In this document: positions 53,412 through 62,355 of the stretch, piece by piece | Position numbering within the stretch: position 1 is the stretch's first letter | Layout: every line of letters starts with the position of its first letter | NCBI GenBank assembly: GCA_030622545.1 | Contig: JAUXGA010000006.1 | Location: forward strand, 1 to 64,000 | Reading direction: 5' to 3' | DNA length: 64,000 bases | DNA from: a bacterium | GTDB taxonomy: Bacteria; Electryoneota; RPQS01; DYHQ01 | Program-made: the position numbers and the translations under genes | Notes under the pieces: model-generated | The model's input: only the letters and a program-made list of their open reading frames with translations | What the model was told of the DNA's origin: nothing | The model's database searches: none

Positions 53412-55244
53412 ATGATTGAAAGGGATTATTTCTTGGGCAAGACCATTCTTGAAAAAATACTTGAGCATCACGGTGCACAACATGTGAAACCGGGCGCGAT
53501 TGTCGATGTGGAAATTGATGTGCGCGTGGCTCGCGATTTTGGCGGTGCGAATGTCGTCAAGAACCTGCAAGCGAGTGGGTTGGAGATTGCCGATCCGTCT
53601 AAGACGCTCTTCACATTCGACTGCAATCCGGGAGGCTCCGACCAGAGCTACGCTTCGAATCAGCACTTTTGCCGCCTTTTCGCTCGCGAAACGGGTATTC
53701 CTGTCTATGATATTGACCGCGGTATCGGATCACATTTAGCGATGGATAACGGCCATGTGATTCCGGGTTCCACGTTCGTATCGACAGATTCCCATGCGAA
53801 TATCGTCGGCGCATTAGGAGCTTTCGGTCAAGGGATGGGTGATCAGGATATCGCCGCCGCCTTTGCAACGGGAAAAGTCTGGTTCAAGGTCCCCCCCACT
53901 GTGAAGGTTTTATTGAAAGGCACGCCCAGTTCTTTCGCAACACCGAAAGACGTGGGACTCGCTTGTTTGAAATTTTTCGGAGCGAATGGTTTGCTAGGCT
54001 ACGCGGCGGAATTCTATGGAGACTACGTTGACAGCCTCGATGTGGACGGGTGTATCACGATGGCTTCTCTGGCGACGGAAATGGGAGCCATCATCGCGCT
54101 CTTCCCTCCGAATGATGCGGTGATTGATTTTTGCCGGAGTGTTTCCAATGAACCTTTCGAGCCGATCTATGCTGACTCGGATGCCCGATACGAAAAAGTT
54201 TTTAAGATTGATATCGAAGGGCTGGAGCCGCTGATTTCGCGACCGGGACATCCCGAAGATGTCACTGCCGTCACAGAAATTGCAGGGCGTAAAATCGACT
54301 CCGCCTTCTTCGGTTCCTGCACAAACGGTCGCCTGTCGGATTTCCGGGTGGCCGCAGAAATTCTGAAAGGACGAAAGGTTGCACCGGGCGTCGTCTATAA
54401 AGTTGTTCCAGCAACCGATGCCACTTGGAAGCAGCTTCTCAAAGGAGGCTTGCTGGAAATTTTCAAAGAAGCGGGAGCTCTCGTCGGGAACGCCGGATGC
54501 GCGGGATGCGCCGCGGGACAAATCGGCCAGAACGGCCCCGGAGAAATCACCATCAGCACTGGCAATCGAAATTTCTCGGGCAAACAAGGCAAAGGAGAAG
54601 TGTATCTGGCTTCCCCGGCAACCGTTGCCGCATCGGCGGTCGCAGGTATGATTACCAGCGCTGCGAATATTCCGGTTGAGCCTGCGCGCTTCGAAAAACC
54701 AGCCACCGTTTTTTCTTCCGCGACAAAAAAAACTTCGGCGCCGGAGCGCACGGATAAACCTACCGAAGTCGAGGGGCGCGTCTGGGTTATTCCGGTGGAT
54801 AATATTGACACCGATATGATTTACCATAACCGTCACCTGACCGTCACCGACCGCGCAGAAATGGGACAATATACGTTCGGCAATCTGAAAGGTTATGAGG
54901 ATTTCTCGAAAAACGCGAAGCCCGGTGATATCATTGTCACGGGCAAGAATTTTGGAGCGGGTTCGTCACGGCAGCAGGCGGTCGATTGTTTCTTGAGTTT
55001 AAATGTTTCTATGATTATCGCAAAATCTTTTGGCGCCATCTACGAGCGGAATGCGATTAACGCAGGGTTGCCAATATTGATAGCGGATATGGATATGGAG
55101 AACCTCAAAGATGGCGACGTTATCCACGTCGATTTCAAATCGGGTAAAATTACGATACCGAGCACGGATCGAACGATTCAGGGCGCGCCCTTTTCCGATA
55201 TTCAGATGCAAATCTACCAGCGGGGCGGTCTGCTCGCAAAATAA
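53412..55244 (+). CDS. Aconitase/homoaconitase-type hydratase (large and small domains fused)
   Basis: A 4Fe-4S hydro-lyase, about 610 residues. The LeuC-like N-terminal part has GKTILEKILEHHGAQHVKPG, FVSTDSHANIVGALGAFGQG, the cluster Cys in FFGSCTNGRLSDF and two more in NAGCAGCAAG. The swivel domain at the C-terminus (~480-610) carries GKNFGAGSSRQQA. This one-chain arrangement matches the mitochondrial-type aconitase/homoaconitase branch. Start: ATG 53412, or TTG 53433, which has GAAAGGG before it and yields the usual LGKTILEKIL start. The longer frame from 53319 runs through a repeat and is rejected. Its place before citrate lyase genes suggests citrate/isocitrate interconversion. Confidence 0.88.
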   Translation: MIERDYFLGKTILEKILEHHGAQHVKPGAIVDVEIDVRVARDFGGANVVKNLQASGLEIADPSKTLFTFDCNPGGSDQSYASNQHFCRLFARETGIPVYDIDRGIGSHLAMDNGHVIPGSTFVSTDSHANIVGALGAFGQGMGDQDIAAAFATGKVWFKVPPTVKVLLKGTPSSFATPKDVGLACLKFFGANGLLGYAAEFYGDYVDSLDVDGCITMASLATEMGAIIALFPPNDAVIDFCRSVSNEPFEPIYADSDARYEKVFKIDIEGLEPLISRPGHPEDVTAVTEIAGRKIDSAFFGSCTNGRLSDFRVAAEILKGRKVAPGVVYKVVPATDATWKQLLKGGLLEIFKEAGALVGNAGCAGCAAGQIGQNGPGEITISTGNRNFSGKQGKGEVYLASPATVAASAVAGMITSAANIPVEPARFEKPATVFSSATKKTSAPERTDKPTEVEGRVWVIPVDNIDTDMIYHNRHLTVTDRAEMGQYTFGNLKGYEDFSKNAKPGDIIVTGKNFGAGSSRQQAVDCFLSLNVSMIIAKSFGAIYERNAINAGLPILIADMDMENLKDGDVIHVDFKSGKITIPSTDRTIQGAPFSDIQMQIYQRGGLLAK

Positions 55245-55268
55245 ACGCCTTTTTTAGTGAGGTAAACT

Positions 55269-56480
55269 ATGTCGAACGTCGGAACGGCTGGTCGCAAAGG
55301 ACCCGCCGTTCGTTCAGATTGCTTTGTGTCTCTCGAAGTGCGCAAATCGGGAGGTCTCGACATCGCCGCAACCAGTCGAGTGGATTCCATGTATGGCGAC
55401 TCCATTCAGCAGCTCTGCCGAGATGTCCTCGAGGGACTCGGCTTGCAGCACGCGCGACTTGAACTCGAGGATGCCGGCGCTCTCCCGTTTGCGCTCATGG
55501 CGCGCATCGAAACCGCCGCTGCCCGCGCAGGGATAACGGCAAGTTTCCTTCCGGAGATGAAATCCTATTGCACGGACACCACTCAGCGCGACAGATTCCG
55601 CCGTTCCCGTCTTTACCTCCCCGGCAACGACCCGCAATTTTTCATCAACGCGGGTCTGCATAAACCCGATGGGATTATTCTGGATTTGGAAGATTCCGTC
55701 GCTCCCGCGGAAAAAGACGCCGCGCGCATCATGGTTCGCAATGCGCTCCGTCAAGTGAATTTTTACGGCGCTGAACGCATGGTGCGCATCAATCAGGGTG
55801 CGGAAGGCATACGCGATTTGGACGAGATTGTGCCGAATAATGTGCATGTCGTTCTCATTCCGAAAGTCGAAAGCGCTGAGCAGGTTCAAGAAGTGGATAC
55901 GCATATTCAGAACCTTCAGAAGAAACACAAAAGCCGCTCGCCTGTTTACCTGATGCCGATTATCGAAAGCGCACTGGGAACGATTCGCGCCTATGACATC
56001 GCGACGGCGTCGGAAAATAATGTCGCCCTTGCGCTTGGACTCGAAGACTACACCGCAGACATCGGCGTGCAGCGCACTCTTGAAGGTCGGGAAAGTTTCT
56101 GGATGCGCTCGATGGTTGTCAATGCCGCGCGCGCTGCCGGTATCCAACCGATTGATACTGTCTTTTCCGATGTGGCTGACAAGAAAGGACTCATCGTTAG
56201 TGTCAAAGAAGCGAAAGCGCTCGGCTTCGACGGAAAGGGATGCATTCATCCTCGTCAGATTGCACCTATACACGACGCTTTCGCGCCGGAGAAATCAGAG
56301 ATTGATAAGGCGACGAAAATCATGCGCGCGTTTGAAAAAGCGGAGGCGCAAGGGCTCGCCGTTGTAGCGCTGGGCAGCAAGATGATTGATCCGCCGGTTG
56401 TCAAACGCGCTTTGAAAACCGTGGAAATGGCAGTATCGCTCGGCAGACTCCCTGAAAACTGGCGGGAGGAACACTCATGA
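55269..56480 (+). CDS. Citrate lyase acyl carrier (gamma) and beta subunits fused (CitD-CitE)
   Basis: A 403-residue protein. Residues 1-~95 are a CitD-like acyl carrier: GPAVRSDCFVSLEV, in which the Ser is the likely prosthetic-group site, then RVDSMYGDSIQQLCRDVLEG and FALMARIETAAARAG. Residues ~110-403 are CitE-like: RRSRLYLPGNDPQFFINA, GIILDLEDSVAPAEKD, LIPKVESAEQVQEVD and KGCIHPRQIAPIHDAF. In classic operons citD and citE are separate genes. The fusion would deliver acyl carrier and citryl-lyase together. Its stop overlaps citF by 4 bp. citC, citX and citG are not in the window. Confidence 0.87.
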   Translation: MSNVGTAGRKGPAVRSDCFVSLEVRKSGGLDIAATSRVDSMYGDSIQQLCRDVLEGLGLQHARLELEDAGALPFALMARIETAAARAGITASFLPEMKSYCTDTTQRDRFRRSRLYLPGNDPQFFINAGLHKPDGIILDLEDSVAPAEKDAARIMVRNALRQVNFYGAERMVRINQGAEGIRDLDEIVPNNVHVVLIPKVESAEQVQEVDTHIQNLQKKHKSRSPVYLMPIIESALGTIRAYDIATASENNVALALGLEDYTADIGVQRTLEGRESFWMRSMVVNAARAAGIQPIDTVFSDVADKKGLIVSVKEAKALGFDGKGCIHPRQIAPIHDAFAPEKSEIDKATKIMRAFEKAEAQGLAVVALGSKMIDPPVVKRALKTVEMAVSLGRLPENWREEHS

Positions 56481-58048
56481 AAAACCTGAAAGAAAACGCG
56501 GCGGGAAGATGGGTTCCTGTCGAAATAAACGGTGCGCAGCATGTCCCGTTTCAAGGCGTAGGGAAATTTAAACCGACCGGTAGGCGGTACGGCCCTCCTT
56601 TGACAAGGTGCGCTGATTACCCCGCTGATGGAAACAAAGTCGTCGCTGATTTTAAAACAGCGCTCAAAAAAACGGGTTTGCGCGACGGGATGACGATTAG
56701 CACACATCACCATTTCCGCAATGGTGATTTCGTAGCGAACGCAATTTTCGACGCGGCGGCGGAATTAGGCGTGAAGGACTTGCGCTGGTTTCCAAGCGCT
56801 TCCTTCCCCTGCCACGCTCCGATTATCGAACACTTGAAAAGTGGCGTCGTGCACCATATCGAAGGCAGTATGAACGGGCCACTGGGTGATTATTGCAGCA
56901 CCGGAAAGATGCGCGGCATGGCTGTCTTGCGTTCGCACGGCGGACGCTATCAGGCAGTGCAGGATGGTGAGGTGCATATTGACATCGCGGTTATCGCGGC
57001 TCCAACTGCGGATCCTTTCGGCAACGCTACCGGCGACCGGGGCCCATCGGCTTGCGGTCTTTTAGGATTCGCGCTGGCGGACAGTCAATACGCCGACCGC
57101 GTTATTGTCGCAACGGACAACCTGATTCCTTTCCCGTGCATCCCTTGGCAGATTCACGGCAACTACGTCGATTATGTTGTTGTGGTAGATTCTATTGGGG
57201 AACCGTCGAAGATTGTTTCCGGCACCACGGAAATCACGCGCAGTCCCGACCGGCTTCTTATCGCCGAATACGCCGCGCGTTTTGTAGCGGAAACGGGTAT
57301 CATGAGCGATGGGTTTTCGTTTCAGGCCGGCGCTGGAGGAACATCGCTTTCGTTCTCCATTTTCTTGAGCGAAATGATGCGCGAGCACAATATCAAAGCG
57401 CGTTTTGCTCGCGGCGGCTCGAATCAGTATCTCGTCAACATGCTCGAAGAGGGACTCGTAGAATATATTCTCGACGGTCAAACGTTCGACCTCGAAGGTG
57501 TGCGGTCGATGCGCGAGAATTCGAATCATGTGAACACGTCTCCGTTTACCAGCTACAACTATCACGGGAAAGGAAACTTCGCCTCGATGGTGGACGTGGT
57601 GGTTTTGGGTGCGACCGAAGTGGATGTTCAGTTTAACGCGAATGTCGTGACCCATTCAGACGGACGGCTGCTGCATGGCATCGGCGGCTGGCAGAATTGT
57701 CTTTTTTCCAAATGCACCATGCTCCCGATTCCCTCATTCCGCAACCGTATTCCGGTGTTGGTTGACCACGTCACTACGTTGTGTGGTCCGGGCGAGTTGA
57801 TTGATGTTATTGTCACCGAGCGCGGAATCGCTATCAATCCGCAACGACAGGATTTACTGAGTAAACTACGAGGTTCGTCGCTGCCGATTCGACCTATCGA
57901 AGACATCAAATCGGAAGTCGAAGACATTTGCGGCGGTAAATCGGCGGCTCCAGAGCTCGGCGAAAAAATCATCGCGGCGATTAAATGGGTGGACGGCACG
58001 GTGATCGATTGTGTCCGCCAGACAGAAACAATACCTTCTTCTCAATAA
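56477..58048 (+). CDS. citF: Citrate lyase alpha subunit (citrate:ACP transferase)
   Basis: A 523-residue CoA-transferase-fold subunit that exchanges the acetyl group on the carrier for citrate. Family signatures include TISTHHHFRNGDFVANAI near residue 76, CSTGKMRGMAVLRSHGG, FSFQAGAGGTSLSFSIFL and the C-terminal TERGIAINPQRQDL. With CitDE it completes the catalytic core of citrate lyase (citrate to acetate plus oxaloacetate). It overlaps citDE and is 15 bp before pta, so the cluster is probably one operon. Confidence 0.93.
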   Translation: MKNLKENAAGRWVPVEINGAQHVPFQGVGKFKPTGRRYGPPLTRCADYPADGNKVVADFKTALKKTGLRDGMTISTHHHFRNGDFVANAIFDAAAELGVKDLRWFPSASFPCHAPIIEHLKSGVVHHIEGSMNGPLGDYCSTGKMRGMAVLRSHGGRYQAVQDGEVHIDIAVIAAPTADPFGNATGDRGPSACGLLGFALADSQYADRVIVATDNLIPFPCIPWQIHGNYVDYVVVVDSIGEPSKIVSGTTEITRSPDRLLIAEYAARFVAETGIMSDGFSFQAGAGGTSLSFSIFLSEMMREHNIKARFARGGSNQYLVNMLEEGLVEYILDGQTFDLEGVRSMRENSNHVNTSPFTSYNYHGKGNFASMVDVVVLGATEVDVQFNANVVTHSDGRLLHGIGGWQNCLFSKCTMLPIPSFRNRIPVLVDHVTTLCGPGELIDVIVTERGIAINPQRQDLLSKLRGSSLPIRPIEDIKSEVEDICGGKSAAPELGEKIIAAIKWVDGTVIDCVRQTETIPSSQ

Positions 58049-58063
58049 ATACGGGGAACAGAC

Positions 58064-60208
58064 ATGGCAAAAAATCTTTATATAACCGCAACAGAGCCCT
58101 CCAGCGGCAAGAGCATGATCAGTTTGGGACTGCTCCAGCTATTTCGTGATCATGGAGATGAAATCGGATACCTGAAACCCATCGGACAGCGGTTTCGCGT
58201 CGAAAAAGAGCAGGATGAAGATATCGATCTGATTCGCCGCGTCTTTAACTTGGATCAACCGGCGGAACTTTTAAGTCCCGTGCCATCATACGAAGCGCGC
58301 GAATTTATCGCTCGCGGCAGGCAGGCACAGATTATGGAGCGCATCCTCGAGGCTTATCGCAAAATCGCCAAAGATAAAGATATCGTCATCATTGAAGGCA
58401 CCGACTATAAGGGAACGATGACGGCTTTTGAATTCGACATCAATGCCGAGATTTCAAAGACTCTGGATGCGCCGGTGATTCTGGTCGCGAACGGTGACGG
58501 TCGGACAACGGAACAAATTCTATCCAATTGCGCCGCCAGTAAAGAGTCGTTTGATGAACAGAGTTGTGATGTTTTAGGTGTTGTGGTCAATCGCGTAGAA
58601 GAAGAGGATGTCGATAAGGTCAAAGAAGCGCTACTGGATTGGTTAGAAGAAGAGAAACTCGCTCTTTTCGGCATTATCCCAAAGAATAAAATTCTGGGAA
58701 TGCCTCGCATCAGTGAAATCTCAGCGAAAATCGGCGCTCCGTGCATTTTCGGCGAAGAACATCTGGATAACCTTGTCGCGGAACCGGGTATCGCCGCGAT
58801 GCACATCGGCAACGCTCTGAACTATTTGAAAGACGGTCATCTTATCATCACACCCGGCGACCGTGAAGATATCATCTTGGGGATGATGATTTCGCGTGTG
58901 TCGGGTAACTATCCCAATCTCGCCGGAATTATTATCACGGGCGGTCTGGAACCCAGCGATTCCGTAAAGAAACTCATCGGCGGTCTGTCGGGTTTCCGGA
59001 TTCCGATTTTAGCCGCGAAAGGAAACACCTATGAAGTCGCCTTGCAAGTGCGGGACATGCCGGTCAGTCTCTTCTCGTCCGACAAACAAAAGCTGGATTT
59101 GGTGAACTTCCTCACCCGAAGATACTTCGATTACGACCATCTGTTTGAAGCGATTCGAGTCGAAAAAACAAGAAAACTCACGCCGATTGTTTTCCTGCAC
59201 GACATTATGGAACAAGCGCAAGCCGCTCACAAGCGCATTGTCCTGCCCGAAGGAGACGAACCGCGTACTCTGAAAGCCGCCGAGCGTATTCTTGAACGTG
59301 ACACTGCCGAACTGATTTTACTCGGCAATCCGGATGATGTACGCCATCAGGCTTCGCTCGTCGGGGCGGATATTTCAAAAGCCGAGATTGTGAATCCGTC
59401 TGCGTCCGAACATCTTTCTGATTTCACCAGCACCTACGCTGAACTGCGCAAACACAAAAACATCGCGGAATCCATGGCTCGGGACACGATGGTGGATCCT
59501 ATTTATTTTGGAACGATGATGGTTCACTTGGGGTTAGCCGACGGACTGGTTTCCGGAGCGGTGCACACAACCGCGCACACGATTCGACCCGCGTTTCAAA
59601 TCATTAAAACAACGCCGGGGATTTCGATTGTTTCCTCCGTTTTCCTCATGTGTTTACCGGAACGCGTACTTATCTATGGCGATTGCGCCGTGAATCCCGA
59701 GCCGACAAGCGAAGAACTCGCGGACATCGCCATCTCCAGCGCCGAAACCACCGCCAGTCTCGGCATCGAACCGATTATCGCAATGCTCTCCTATTCCACT
59801 GGCACATCCGCGGAAGGTCCGATGGTTTCGAAAGTCGCGGAAGCAACGAGAATCGCCAAGGAGAAGCGGCCTGATTTGCTCATCGAAGGTCCAATGCAGT
59901 ATGACACGGCGATATCACCGGAGACCGGCAAAGCGAAAATGCCCGATTCCAAAGTGGCGGGTCGTGCGACGATTTTCATCTTCCCGGATTTGGACGCGGG
60001 CAATACCGCTTATAAAGCTGTGCAAAGATCCGCGAAAGTCGTCGCGGTGGGACCGGTTCTTCAGGGACTGCGCAAACCCGTCAACGACTTGAGCCGCGGT
60101 TGTCTTGTTGAAGACATCCTCTACACCATCGCTATCACAGCTCTGCAGGCACAGCAGAATGAAGCCGCCGCCTCGAAACATGAATCCAGCGATGTCAGTG
60201 CTACATAA
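58064..60208 (+). CDS. pta: Phosphate acetyltransferase (full-length, three-domain)
   Basis: Interconverts acetyl-CoA and acetyl phosphate. The 714 residues comprise a BioD-like P-loop domain (~1-210, YITATEPSSGKSMISLGLLQ), a DRTGG domain (~215-350, GDREDIILGMMISRVSGNYP) and the catalytic PTA domain (~385-700, KRIVLPEGDEPRTLKAAERI and SGAVHTTAHTIRPAFQIIKT). This is the long, allosterically regulated E. coli-like form. Acetate kinase is not in the window. Together with citrate lyase it suggests acetate metabolism. Confidence 0.94.
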   Translation: MAKNLYITATEPSSGKSMISLGLLQLFRDHGDEIGYLKPIGQRFRVEKEQDEDIDLIRRVFNLDQPAELLSPVPSYEAREFIARGRQAQIMERILEAYRKIAKDKDIVIIEGTDYKGTMTAFEFDINAEISKTLDAPVILVANGDGRTTEQILSNCAASKESFDEQSCDVLGVVVNRVEEEDVDKVKEALLDWLEEEKLALFGIIPKNKILGMPRISEISAKIGAPCIFGEEHLDNLVAEPGIAAMHIGNALNYLKDGHLIITPGDREDIILGMMISRVSGNYPNLAGIIITGGLEPSDSVKKLIGGLSGFRIPILAAKGNTYEVALQVRDMPVSLFSSDKQKLDLVNFLTRRYFDYDHLFEAIRVEKTRKLTPIVFLHDIMEQAQAAHKRIVLPEGDEPRTLKAAERILERDTAELILLGNPDDVRHQASLVGADISKAEIVNPSASEHLSDFTSTYAELRKHKNIAESMARDTMVDPIYFGTMMVHLGLADGLVSGAVHTTAHTIRPAFQIIKTTPGISIVSSVFLMCLPERVLIYGDCAVNPEPTSEELADIAISSAETTASLGIEPIIAMLSYSTGTSAEGPMVSKVAEATRIAKEKRPDLLIEGPMQYDTAISPETGKAKMPDSKVAGRATIFIFPDLDAGNTAYKAVQRSAKVVAVGPVLQGLRKPVNDLSRGCLVEDILYTIAITALQAQQNEAAASKHESSDVSAT

Positions 60209-60248
60209 GTAGTCAACTTTTTTACGATACAAGGGGGGCGACCTTAAA

Positions 60249-60325
60249 ATTCCGGCCGGGTTACGCGCGATAAATTCATTGGTTGGTTTACGGGACTCTG
60301 CGCTGAACCCGGCTCGGCGGGAATT
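60249..60325. repeat. Long dispersed hairpin repeat, copy G
   Basis: ATTCCGGCCGGGTTACGCGC on the left and CGCTGAACCCGGCTCGGCGG then GAATT on the right, same orientation as copy B. It fills the gap between pta and the KamA-family gene. Confidence 0.82.
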
Positions 60326-60375
60326 ATAAGGAGTTGCTTATCGCTAAATTCGGTTTGATATAGGGAGGAACATTT

Positions 60376-62190
60376 ATGGAAACGACATCCTCTGCAAAAT
60401 CTCCCTCGAAGGCGAGAGACTCATGGACTCCCAAACGATTGTTTGAGGAAATTCCATGTTTGTTGAAAATCCTGAAGTCTAATCACTCCGACGATGAAGT
60501 CCGGCAGGAGCTTCTGAACCGAATTCAGGCTATTCAGCTCGAGCATGAGTTCCCGGAATTTTTCTATTCGGATCTGGAAGAGATAACCGTTCGGGACTGT
60601 GCCCGTTCCCTTCGGGCAATCTTGAAGCCTCGCAACGAACAGCGGACAGGATTTACTCTTCTGCGCACCTTGAGGGATATTGCTGATGAGAAACTGCGTC
60701 CCGATTTGTCTCCGGCTTTCATCGCGGACATCACGCACCTCTTTCGCGGTCTGCTTCGCAATACCAACCTGTATGAGCATACGATTCCCAAAAGCAGCGC
60801 TGAGGGACGGGAAGCGGCTATCTTGCGCTCGGAACAGCTCGATGATACATGGAACGACGCCTCAGCTTTCATGTCCAGATATAAGCATGGGTTGATGCCG
60901 GACGTTATCGAGAAGCGAGAACGAAATCGCAGCCGGATACTGAAAGCGCTTTCAGCGACGCTCGAAGATTGGAATTCATGGCACTGGCAATTCCGTCATA
61001 TTGCCCGTACAGCAGAGCAGTTGGAAGCAATGACCTCTTTGTCCGCTGAGGAGCGCGATCGCATCCAGTTCGCAAGCGCTCACAAGATTCCGTTTGGAGT
61101 GACTCCTTTCTATGCTTCCCTGATGGATACGGACACTGAATCCACAGCGGATCGCACGGTTCGCGCACAGGTGATTCCCCCACCGCACTACTTGAAAGAA
61201 ATGGCCGCTCACCACAGCAATCGGGAGCGGGCTTTCGATTTCATGCTGGAACGAGACACCTCGCCGATTGATTTGATTACACGCCGCTACCCCGCGATTG
61301 TTATTCTCAAACCCTACAACGCTTGTCCACAAATTTGTGTCTATTGCCAGAGAAATTGGGAAATCGACGAGCCCATGGCTCCGAAAGCGATGGCGGATCC
61401 TCACATTCTTTCTCGCGCGATTGATTGGATACGAGAGCACAAAGCGATTTGCGAAGTGCTCGTGACCGGCGGAGATACTCTGGCCATGTCCGACTCGCGA
61501 GTTCTGGACGTTGTGGAAAGACTGGCGGACATTGACCATATCGAACGGATTCGCATCGGAACCCGCGTGCCCGTCACCGTTCCAATGCGGATTACACCCG
61601 AGCTGGTCGAAAACCTGTCGCGCTTTCGTATTCCCGGCCAACGGGAAATCTGCGTCGTCACTCACATCGAACATCCCTACGAAATCAATCCGGACATGGC
61701 GAAGGCCGTTGATTTACTCAGACGAGCGGGGATTTCTGTTTATAACCAGCAGGTGTACACCTTCTATGTTTCCCGGCGTTTTGAAACAGCGCTGCTTCGG
61801 CGACTGCTGCGCCGCTGCCAAATCGATCCTTATTACACCTTCTCGACGAAAGGCAAAGAAGAAACATCAGACTATCACGTGCCTCTGGCGCGCATCCTGC
61901 AGGAGCAAAAAGAAGAAGCGCGCCTGTTGCCGGGGCTTTCCCGAACGGATGAAGCGGTTTACAACGTTCCCGGGCTCGGCAAAAACTATATTCGAGCTTG
62001 GCAGCACCATGATTTAATCGGCATCTTCCCCGATGGAAGACGCTACTATGAGTTTCACCCGTGGGAAAAGAAAGTCCTTTCGCAGAAATCGTATCTTGGA
62101 ACCGATATACCCATTCTGGATTATCTGGAACGACTGCGAGACATCGGAGAAGATCCCGCTCAGTACGAGAGTATTTGGTACTACTATTAA
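60376..62190 (+). CDS. KamA-family radical SAM protein (aminomutase-like) with long N-terminus
   Basis: A 604-residue protein. The radical SAM core (about 300-560) has the cluster motif C-x3-C-x2-C in YNACPQICVYCQRNWEID near residue 315, followed by VLVTGGDTLAMSDSRVLD and IRIGTRVPVTVPMRITPELV, as in lysine/glutamate 2,3-aminomutases. A PLP-type lysine may be present in VPGLGKNYIRA. The ~250-residue helical N-terminus is far longer than in LAM. It may isomerise an amino acid or modify a protein; the substrate is unknown. GGGAGG precedes the ATG. Confidence 0.83.
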   Translation: METTSSAKSPSKARDSWTPKRLFEEIPCLLKILKSNHSDDEVRQELLNRIQAIQLEHEFPEFFYSDLEEITVRDCARSLRAILKPRNEQRTGFTLLRTLRDIADEKLRPDLSPAFIADITHLFRGLLRNTNLYEHTIPKSSAEGREAAILRSEQLDDTWNDASAFMSRYKHGLMPDVIEKRERNRSRILKALSATLEDWNSWHWQFRHIARTAEQLEAMTSLSAEERDRIQFASAHKIPFGVTPFYASLMDTDTESTADRTVRAQVIPPPHYLKEMAAHHSNRERAFDFMLERDTSPIDLITRRYPAIVILKPYNACPQICVYCQRNWEIDEPMAPKAMADPHILSRAIDWIREHKAICEVLVTGGDTLAMSDSRVLDVVERLADIDHIERIRIGTRVPVTVPMRITPELVENLSRFRIPGQREICVVTHIEHPYEINPDMAKAVDLLRRAGISVYNQQVYTFYVSRRFETALLRRLLRRCQIDPYYTFSTKGKEETSDYHVPLARILQEQKEEARLLPGLSRTDEAVYNVPGLGKNYIRAWQHHDLIGIFPDGRRYYEFHPWEKKVLSQKSYLGTDIPILDYLERLRDIGEDPAQYESIWYYY

Positions 62191-62227
62191 GGTTTCCTCC
62201 CGCCTGCGTACTGAAACTCACACGAAA

Positions 62228-62255
62228 CCGGGCACGCGGGACGCATGCCGCGGCA
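62228..62255. repeat. Short constant-end hairpin repeat (GC-rich stem)
   Basis: CCGG, then GGCACGCG, loop GGA, CGCATGCC (one C/A mismatch), then GCGGC. It fits the same pattern as the copies at 12215 and 14773 with a third stem sequence. Confidence 0.5.
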
Positions 62256-62262
62256 AGTTGAT

Positions 62263-62337
62263 AACTCGCCGAACCGTTCAGCGCAGATTCCCGTTGGCCA
62301 AACAATAGAGCTGTCGCGCGTAACCCGGCCGGAATTT
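62263..62337. repeat. Long dispersed hairpin repeat, copy H
   Basis: Left arm ACTCGCCGAACCGTTCAGCG (slightly decayed), right arm GTCGCGCGTAACCCGGCCGG. It ends 19 bp before the IS element and is not part of it. Confidence 0.75.
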
Positions 62338-62355
62338 TTAAAGTCACTCCCCTTA

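Noticed and set aside
60331-60362. Promoter-like TTGCTT...TGATAT before the KamA-family gene
   Set aside because: The start point would leave almost no leader before the ribosome-binding site.
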